Assembly (NCBI GenBank): GCA_052390035.1
Contig: JBQTHI010000082.1
Coordinates: 1-5,029 of the forward strand
Source: JBQTHI01 sp052390035
GTDB lineage: Bacteria > Actinomycetota > Acidimicrobiia > Spongiisociales > ZC4RG35
Direction: 5' to 3'
DNA length: 5,029 bases
Part shown: in pieces, positions 1 to 5,029 of the stretch
Layout: each line of letters starts with the position of its first letter
How positions within the stretch are numbered: position 1 is the stretch's first letter
The notes under the pieces: generated by a model
Told to the model about the DNA's origin: nothing
Seen by the model: the letters and a program-made list of their open reading frames with translations, nothing else
Database searches by the model: none
Translations under genes and position numbers: made by a program

Positions 1-1215
1 CACCGTCAACACCACACCGTGACCCGCATCATGGATGGCAGTCACCGTGGTCGAGTTGATCTTGATGAAGTTGCCGAAGTCGTTACCTTCGTGCGCGGTG
101 TCGAAGCCCCAGGTCTCCTGGTAGAAACACGGGCTTGGGAAGGTGCAAATCCAGCCGCCCATGAGAACCTCTTTGACCTTCCAGGTGCCCGGCGGTATCG
201 GCCCGATCGAATAGGCGCCGGTTCCGTCTGTGACATCTGAGGGTTCGGCCGGGTCGTGGATTCCGTCGTCATCGAGATCGACGTAAATCGTCCAACCCGA
301 CAAGCCGGGCTCCCCGAGATCCCTTATTCCATTGTTGTTCTGGTCGTGGAATTTGACCCCCGACTTGGACCCGGTGTAGACGGCTACGCCCCATTCCTCG
401 AAGGTGGCGTCCGTCGTGCCGTCGAACGTCAATGTCGGAGAATCAAAACCAAACGACGTGAAGAGAACCACCCAGGTGTTGCAGGTGGCATGGGCGCCGT
501 AGGCACAGTTGGCGATCGTGGCATTCTCGAACAATTCTTCGGGAACAATCAGGCGCATGTCCCGTTTGCCGCTCCCCGGGTTAATGTTCGAGTCGAGGAT
601 GATCTCACTGTCCACGAGCGCGTCCATGTCGTACACGAGTTCGGCGCCGGTCCCGAAGGGATAGCCAGTGATGTCTTTGTTGGTCGTCAGGTAGATCTCG
701 ACGGTGTCGAGCGTGTAGTAGGTCGCGGGAACGGGGGAGCTCTCATTTGAGTCGAGCTGGAACTCCCGATACAGCGTCAGAGGGCTGCCCTCGGCAAAAA
801 TCGGAATGGCGCTCAGCTTGATGGCGTGGGTATGGGATCCGGACTTGGTATCGAACTCCAGAGTGCCGTCGGTGTTGTAGCCCTTCTCAGTTACGTTCTG
901 CTGAACCCGCAGAAAGGCGTCAAAGACGCCTGTACCAGAGGACTGGGCCGGATTGAATGATGTGTAGATGGCGCCGTTGATGGTTACCGTCTGACCCGCC
1001 GTTCTTAGATCTCCCTCCACCGCCAGCGCAATGGCGAAGGTGAGAACGCCGAGGGCGCCACCGACAACTAGGCCTGCCCACCGACCGCGCCGCGAGAACA
1101 CGCGATTTCTAGTCGGCCTGGTTCGATCAATCAATTGATCCGTTGCGGCGTGCCGCCCAACAAGTGGTAGAGGCTCTCCCGCAACATGCCGCCCCGCCCG
1201 CCGATATCCGAACAT
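1..1215 (-). CDS. Exported SdrD B-like domain protein, C-terminus cut by window edge
   Basis: At least 405 codons are open to the left edge with no stop. The ATG at 1215 is the first canonical start after the in-frame TAG at 1284-1282, and AGGGAGG sits eight bases before it. Residues 1-45 are polar and Arg-rich (RNRVFSRRGR at 36-45). Residues 46-65 form a hydrophobic segment ending Ala-Leu-Ala, a plausible signal-peptidase site before Val66; it could instead stay as a membrane anchor. Residues 66-285 are a Thr/Ser/Asp-rich, probably beta-rich ectodomain with GTGVFDAFLR (94-103), EKGYNTDG (110-117) and FDTKSGSHTHAIKLS (121-135); I cannot name this family. Residues about 286-350 resemble an SdrD B-like module: GVKFHDQNNNGIRDLGEPG (286-304), DLDDDGIHDPAEP (313-325) and DGTGAYSIGPIPPGTWKVKE (330-349). 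The Asp/Asn loops suggest calcium binding. Two close cysteine pairs (237/245 and 357/363) could form disulfides outside the cell. The role is unknown; a surface structural or adhesive protein is an inference. GC appears lower than in kgd. Confidence 0.85.
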   Translation of the reverse strand, partial: MFGYRRAGRHVAGEPLPLVGRHAATDQLIDRTRPTRNRVFSRRGRWAGLVVGGALGVLTFAIALAVEGDLRTAGQTVTINGAIYTSFNPAQSSGTGVFDAFLRVQQNVTEKGYNTDGTLEFDTKSGSHTHAIKLSAIPIFAEGSPLTLYREFQLDSNESSPVPATYYTLDTVEIYLTTNKDITGYPFGTGAELVYDMDALVDSEIILDSNINPGSGKRDMRLIVPEELFENATIANCAYGAHATCNTWVVLFTSFGFDSPTLTFDGTTDATFEEWGVAVYTGSKSGVKFHDQNNNGIRDLGEPGLSGWTIYVDLDDDGIHDPAEPSDVTDGTGAYSIGPIPPGTWKVKEVLMGGWICTFPSPCFYQETWGFDTAHEGNDFGNFIKINSTTVTAIHDAGHGVVLTV

Positions 1216-1223
1216 TGCCAGCG

Positions 1224-1230
1224 CCTCCCT
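1224..1230 (-). promoter_or_regulatory. Ribosome binding site of the exported protein gene
   Basis: AGGGAGG on the minus strand lies eight bases upstream of the ATG at 1215-1213. It is the best Shine-Dalgarno match in the gap and decides this start over an in-frame GTG at 1101-1099 (codon 39), which has no comparable site but would give a more conventional 27-residue signal peptide. Confidence 0.65.
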
Positions 1231-1290
1231 GTTGTACCCCTGAGGGGAGACCGCCGCGGCACCTCCCCTTGTCTCCAGACTCTATTGCCA

Positions 1291-1319
1291 ACTGTACCCG
1301 CCGGACGAAGGGCGATCAA
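1291..1319 (-). promoter_or_regulatory. Candidate sigma-70-type promoter for the exported protein gene
   Basis: On the minus strand TTGATC (1319-1314) and TACAGT (1296-1291) are separated by 17 bases. Each matches four of six positions of the TTGACA/TATAAT consensus, including the first two and last positions of the -10. Transcription would begin near 1284 and leave a leader of roughly 70 bases containing the ribosome binding site. The position between the kgd stop and the next start is sensible, but matches this weak also occur by chance. Confidence 0.3.
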
Positions 1320-1398
1320 TGAAAACGGTCAACTTTCATCGATTGTCGATTGGCCCCTCGGCGCGCCTAATTGTTAAGTCTCGTCCGGTGGCCTGGCG

Positions 1399-4300
1399 TT
1401 ACATCCCGAGCGCCTGGTTGACCAGGGCCTCCTGCTGTTGCTGGTGCACCTTCACCGAGCCGGTGGCGGGCGAGGCGGCCGGGGGACGGCCGGCGAAGAT
1501 CGGCTCCTTGCCGAAGATCCGGCGCAGGTGGTGCCACAGGAACCGGTAGGCGCCCATGTTCTCCGGCTCCTCCTGGCACCAGATCAGCTCGGCCGTGGGG
1601 TGGCGGGCGGCCAGATCGGCCAGCGAATCGTCGGCGGCCGGATAGAGCTGGGCCACCCGGGCGATGGCGACATCGTCGATGCCGGCCTCGGCCCGGCGTC
1701 GGGCGAGGTCGTGATAGACCTTCCCCGAGCACAGCACCAACCGGCGGGCACCGCTTGGAGCCACCCCGTCCTCCAGCACCGGCTCGAACCGTCCGCCGGT
1801 CAACACCTCGGCGGTGGCGAAGGAGTCGCGGGTGCGGAGCAGCGACTTGGGGGTGAAGACGATGAGCGGCTTGCGGGGCCGGAGCATCGCCTGGCGGCGG
1901 AGCAGGTGGAAATATTGGCCGCTGGTCGAGGGCACCACCACCCGCATGTTCTCGTTGGCGCACATCTCGAGGAATCGCTCGATCCGGCCGGAGGAGTGCT
2001 CCGGCCCCTGCCCCACGTAGCCATGGGGCAGCAACAGGGTGAGGCTGGTCTGTTGGCCCCACTTGGCCTCGCCGGCGGCGATGAACTGGTCGATGATCAC
2101 CTGGGCGCCGTTGGCGAAGTCGCCGAACTGCGCCTCCCAGGCCACCAGCGCCTCCGGCCACTCGATCGAATATCCATATTCGAAGCCGACGGCGGCGAAC
2201 TCGGAGAGCAGCGAGTCGACCAGCCTCACCCGGGTCACGCCAGCGGTGAGCAGTTCGATCGCCGACCAGTCGCGTCCGCTGTCGTAGCACGTGAACTCGG
2301 CGTGGCGATGGCTGAATGTGCCCCGGCGGGTGTCCTCCCCCGCCACCCGGATCGGGATGCCCTCCCGGGCGAGGGAGCCCAGAGCCAGCAGCTCGGCGGT
2401 GCCCCAATCGACCGAGTCGTTCTCCAGGGCCGACGCCCGCTCCCCGATCAGCTTTACCAGCTTCGGGTGGATGGAAACATCCTCCGGAGGGGTGGTCAGA
2501 TAGGCGAGGACATCTCTCAGCTCGCCTTCCGCCACCGCCGTCACCGGCTCTTCCCCCCCCATCGGCTGCACTCGCGGCATCGTCGGTGACGGCGCCGACT
2601 GGCGGGTCTCCTGGAAGGCCTGATCCATCAAATCGTGGAACTCCACCAGCAGGCTCTCCCCGTCCTCGACCGAGATGTCGCCGGTGTTGACCAGCCGCTC
2701 CATGTAGAGCTTTCGCACCGACCGTTTCTGGTCGATCAACTTGTACATCAGCGGCTGGGTGTAGGAGGGCTCGTCGCCTTCGTTGTGGCCCCGGCGCCGG
2801 TAGCAGATCATGTCGATGACCACGTCGCGGTGGAAGGCCTGCCGGAAGGCGAACGCGAAGCGGGCGACCCGCACCACCGCCTCGGGGTCGTCGCCGTTGA
2901 CGTGGATGATCGGGGCCGCCACCGTCTTGGCCACGTCGGTGGCGTAGAAGCTGGAGCGAGCCTCGAGGGTGGAGGTGGTGAACCCCACCTGGTTGTTGAT
3001 GACGAGGTGGACGGTGCCCCCGGTGCGGTAGCCGCGCAGCTGGGAGAGGTTGAAGGTCTCCACCACCACTCCCTGCCCGGCGAAGGCGGCATCGCCGTGG
3101 ATGAGGACGGGAAGCACCTGATGATGTCCCAGCGGCCCGCGCTTCTCCTGTTTGGCCCGCACCACCCCCTCCAATACCGGGTCGACCGCCTCCAGGTGGC
3201 TGGGGTTGGAGACCAGTTGGACGCCGATCATCGAGCCGTCGGCGGTCTCGTATTTGCCGGAGAAGCCCAGGTGATATTTGACGTCGCCGGAGCCGCCGGT
3301 GGTCTCCGGGTCGAGGTCGCCTTCGAACTCGCGGAAGATCTTCTCGTAGCTCTTGCCGATGATGTTGGTCAAGATGTTGAGCCGCCCCCGGTGGGCCATG
3401 CCGATGATCACCTCTTCCATCCCTGAGCCGGCGGCGGCGGTGAGGAGCGAGTCGAGCATGGGGATCACCGACTCCGCCCCCTCCAACCCGAAGCGTTTGT
3501 GCCCGACGTATTTGGTGTGGAGGAAGCGCTCGAAGGCTTCCGCCTGGTTGAGCTTGCGAAGGGTGCGGAGCTTCTCGTCGTGGGTCAGCTCCACCCGCGG
3601 CACTTCCACCCGCTCTTGGATCCACCTCTTCTGCTCGGTCTCCTGCATGTGCATGAATTCGATCCCGGCGGTGCGGCAGTAGGCGTCACGCATGCGGGCG
3701 AGGATCTGACCAAGAGCCATCACCCTGGTCCCTTCGATCCCGCCGGTGGCGAACTCGCGGTCGAGGTCCCAGATGGTCAGCCCGTAGAAGAGCGGGTCGA
3801 GCTCGCCGTACATGCGGGGCGGGTTCTGGCGGAGCGGGTCGAGATCGGCGATCAGATGGCCCCGCACCCGGAAGGCGTTGATCAGCCGGAAGACGTTGGC
3901 TTGTTTCTCCGCCCAGTGGGGGCTGCCGATCGGGGGGTTGTCGTCGACCGCCCATCGCGCCGGGACGTAAGGGATGCCGAGGGCGGCGAACACCTCGTCG
4001 TAGAAGCCGTCCTCCCCCAGAAGCAACTGGTGGATGCGGGCGAGAAGCTCGCCCGACTGGGCCCCCTGGATCACCCGATGGTCGTAGGTGGAGGTGAGGG
4101 TGACCACCCGGCCGATTCCCTGACGGGCGAGGAAGGCGGCGTCCGAACCCTGATATTCGGGTGGGTAGGCGATGGCCCCCACCCCGACGATCACCCCCTG
4201 CTCGGGCATCAGCCGGGGGACCGACTGGACGGTGCCGATGGTCCCCGGATTGGTGAGGGTGACGGTGGTGCCGGCGAAGTCCTCCAGGGTGAGCCGATTG

Positions 4301-5010
4301 TTGCGGGCCTTGTGGACGATCTCCTCGTAGGTGACCCAGAACTGCTTGAAGTCGAGGGTCTCCGCCTCCTTGATGTTGGGGACCACCAGCCCCCGGGAGC
4401 CGTCCCTCCGCTCCAGGTCGATGGCCAGCCCCAGGTTGACATGGGGATGACGGAGCAGGTGGGGCTTGCCCTCGATCTCGGCGAAGGAGACGTTGAGCTC
4501 GGCCAGCTCGGTGAGGGCCTTGACGATGGCAAAGCCGATCAGGTGGGTGAAGCTGACCTTGCCTCCCTGGGTGAGCCGCTTCAGTTGGTTGTTGATGATC
4601 AGCCGGTTGACCTCGAGCAACTTGGCGGGGATGTTGCGGACCGAGGTGGCAGTGGGGATTTCCCGGCTCGCCTCCATCCGCTCCACCACCACCGCCGCCG
4701 CTCCACGCAACGGCACCGCCTCAGCCACAACAGCCTGTCCGTCGGGCGACGGCTTCAGCGCGGGCGCAACAGTTGCTGCGGCTGCTGTCTCAGGAGTTGT
4801 TGTTGGTGCGGCGGGGCTGGCGGCTGGTGCCACCATCGGCTGCGCCGGGGCGCTTCGGGCCAGGTCCATTGAATGTGGCCGATAGTCCTCAAAGAACTCC
4901 TGCCAGGAGGCACTAACCGACCCGGGATCTTCCAGATACCGGCGGTACATGTCGTCGACCAGCCACATGTTGGGACCGAAGTCGGTCAAATCGAGTTCGG
5001 TGTCGCTCAC
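1399..5010 (-). CDS. kgd: Multifunctional 2-oxoglutarate decarboxylase/dehydrogenase E1 fused to E2-type succinyltransferase domain (Kgd/OdhA family)
   Basis: Complete 1203-residue cytosolic enzyme of the TCA cycle. The family decarboxylates 2-oxoglutarate with thiamine diphosphate and passes the succinyl group towards succinyl-CoA with lipoyl partners encoded elsewhere. Seen in order: an E1-type N-terminal helical segment (about 10-45, with MWLVDDMYRRYLEDP); an Ala/Pro/Thr-rich linker (about 50-100); an acyltransferase domain (about 101-335) ending in YDHRVIQG at 309-316, probable catalytic His311; then E1 proper. E1 shows GMAHRGRLN (537-545, His540), SNPSHLEAVD (601-610), GDAAFAGQG (639-647) and INNQVGFTT (671-679). 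The last two form the Mg-thiamine diphosphate motif, with Asp640 and Asn673 as likely metal ligands. HNEGDEPSYTQP is at 742-753. The pyrimidine-binding domain starts near 867 and includes WPEALVAWEAQFGDF (951-965, Glu953 likely contacts the cofactor). The C-terminal domain runs from about 1050 and includes SPATGS at 1180-1185. No lipoyl or peripheral-subunit-binding domain is present. Length is close to the mycobacterial protein. The GTG start at 5010 gives the expected family N-terminus; stop is TAA. Family members are inhibited by the FHA protein GarA/OdhI; that regulator is not visible here. Confidence 0.96.
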   Translation of the reverse strand: MSDTELDLTDFGPNMWLVDDMYRRYLEDPGSVSASWQEFFEDYRPHSMDLARSAPAQPMVAPAASPAAPTTTPETAAAATVAPALKPSPDGQAVVAEAVPLRGAAAVVVERMEASREIPTATSVRNIPAKLLEVNRLIINNQLKRLTQGGKVSFTHLIGFAIVKALTELAELNVSFAEIEGKPHLLRHPHVNLGLAIDLERRDGSRGLVVPNIKEAETLDFKQFWVTYEEIVHKARNNRLTLEDFAGTTVTLTNPGTIGTVQSVPRLMPEQGVIVGVGAIAYPPEYQGSDAAFLARQGIGRVVTLTSTYDHRVIQGAQSGELLARIHQLLLGEDGFYDEVFAALGIPYVPARWAVDDNPPIGSPHWAEKQANVFRLINAFRVRGHLIADLDPLRQNPPRMYGELDPLFYGLTIWDLDREFATGGIEGTRVMALGQILARMRDAYCRTAGIEFMHMQETEQKRWIQERVEVPRVELTHDEKLRTLRKLNQAEAFERFLHTKYVGHKRFGLEGAESVIPMLDSLLTAAAGSGMEEVIIGMAHRGRLNILTNIIGKSYEKIFREFEGDLDPETTGGSGDVKYHLGFSGKYETADGSMIGVQLVSNPSHLEAVDPVLEGVVRAKQEKRGPLGHHQVLPVLIHGDAAFAGQGVVVETFNLSQLRGYRTGGTVHLVINNQVGFTTSTLEARSSFYATDVAKTVAAPIIHVNGDDPEAVVRVARFAFAFRQAFHRDVVIDMICYRRRGHNEGDEPSYTQPLMYKLIDQKRSVRKLYMERLVNTGDISVEDGESLLVEFHDLMDQAFQETRQSAPSPTMPRVQPMGGEEPVTAVAEGELRDVLAYLTTPPEDVSIHPKLVKLIGERASALENDSVDWGTAELLALGSLAREGIPIRVAGEDTRRGTFSHRHAEFTCYDSGRDWSAIELLTAGVTRVRLVDSLLSEFAAVGFEYGYSIEWPEALVAWEAQFGDFANGAQVIIDQFIAAGEAKWGQQTSLTLLLPHGYVGQGPEHSSGRIERFLEMCANENMRVVVPSTSGQYFHLLRRQAMLRPRKPLIVFTPKSLLRTRDSFATAEVLTGGRFEPVLEDGVAPSGARRLVLCSGKVYHDLARRRAEAGIDDVAIARVAQLYPAADDSLADLAARHPTAELIWCQEEPENMGAYRFLWHHLRRIFGKEPIFAGRPPAASPATGSVKVHQQQQEALVNQALGM

Positions 5011-5017
5011 CGGGCCG

Positions 5018-5023
5018 ATGCTA
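5018..5023 (-). promoter_or_regulatory. Candidate -10 element for leaderless transcription of kgd
   Basis: Read on the minus strand, TAGCAT matches the actinobacterial TANNNT -10 pattern and ends exactly seven bases before the GTG start codon of kgd. That spacing would put the transcription start on or next to the G of GTG. The 19 bases visible upstream of the GTG contain no purine-rich Shine-Dalgarno sequence. Leaderless mRNAs with ATG or GTG starts are common in actinobacteria. The -35 region lies beyond the window edge, so this rests on one hexamer and its spacing. Confidence 0.45.
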
Positions 5024-5029
5024 GGTGGG

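Larger units (their letters stand above)
1216..1398 (-). other. Intergenic region between kgd and the exported protein gene
   Basis: This 183-base gap separates two genes on the same strand and is too long for tight translational coupling. It holds the candidate promoter and ribosome binding site listed separately. I found no GC-rich stem followed by a T tract, so the end of the kgd transcript is not marked by a recognisable intrinsic terminator. Short symmetries are present: an 8-base palindrome GGCGCGCC just after the kgd stop, a 5-base stem at 1338-1350, and CCCCTGAGGGG at 1237-1247. None is strong enough to assign a role. No coding potential with family resemblance is visible. Confidence 0.6.

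Noticed and set aside
256..750. Plus-strand 164-codon open frame
   Set aside because: The opposite strand carries the exported protein with clear SdrD B-like motifs and an export segment. The plus-strand translation has no recognisable features.
1338..1350. Small hairpin ATCGA-TTG-TCGAT as a terminator for kgd
   Set aside because: The stem is only five base pairs, AT-containing, with no U tract on the minus strand; too weak for an intrinsic terminator.
1301..1388. 8-base inverted repeat CCGGACGA (1301-1308) and TCGTCCGG (1381-1388) in the intergenic gap
   Set aside because: The arms are 72 bases apart, do not extend cleanly, and are not followed by a T tract. An 8-base match is not surprising by chance in a gap of this size.
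1367..3625. Minus-strand 752-codon open frame overlapping the 3' part of kgd
   Set aside because: It is a shifted frame within kgd, with an Arg/Gly/Pro-rich low-complexity translation typical of GC-rich frame shadows and no family resemblance.
4710..4865. Low-complexity Ala/Pro/Thr-rich stretch in kgd as a repeat or assembly error
   Set aside because: It encodes the flexible linker between the N-terminal segment and the acyltransferase domain, which is normally Ala/Pro-rich in this family, and the frame is intact across it.
3499..4872. Plus-strand open frame of 457 codons opposite kgd, plus others at 1438-2589 and 2635-3426
   Set aside because: They lie antisense to an intact, strongly conserved kgd. 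Their translations are rich in Gly/Val/Asp/His with no recognisable domain, as expected when a high-GC gene is read on the opposite strand. No ribosome binding sites support them.
5018..5029. Plus-strand ATG at 5018 as the start of a divergent gene
   Set aside because: Only four codons are visible, the sequence before it is the kgd start region with no ribosome binding site, and nothing supports coding.

Overview
The window looks like a piece of a high-GC actinobacterial chromosome. The main evidence is a single gene that fuses a 2-oxoglutarate dehydrogenase E1 to an E2-type acyltransferase domain without a lipoyl domain. This architecture (Kgd in mycobacteria, OdhA in corynebacteria) is characteristic of Actinobacteria. 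A promoter-like hexamer seven bases before its GTG start, as in leaderless mRNAs, also fits that phylum. The exact lineage cannot be fixed from the sequence; an uncultured or environmental actinobacterium is plausible.

Layout: both genes lie on the minus strand. Kgd fills 1399-5010 and is complete. A 183-base gap follows (1216-1398), holding a candidate promoter and a ribosome binding site for the second gene. From 1215 to the left edge runs an exported protein open reading frame of at least 405 codons with no stop, so its C-terminus lies outside the window. It has an Arg-rich N-terminal stretch, one hydrophobic export segment, a beta-rich ectodomain that I cannot assign to a named family, and an SdrD B-like/carboxypeptidase-regulatory-like module with two Asp/Asn-rich loops that probably bind calcium.

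The genes do not look functionally linked. Kgd is central metabolism (TCA cycle at 2-oxoglutarate). The exported protein is a surface or secreted product with noticeably lower GC by eye, and it probably has its own transcript. No RNA genes, mobile elements, CRISPR arrays or convincing intrinsic terminators were seen. The many long open frames on the plus strand and in a second minus-strand frame inside Kgd are by-products of high GC and strong codon bias. Nothing here amounts to a clearly new biological system. The exported protein and the leaderless start of kgd are the parts most worth a second look.
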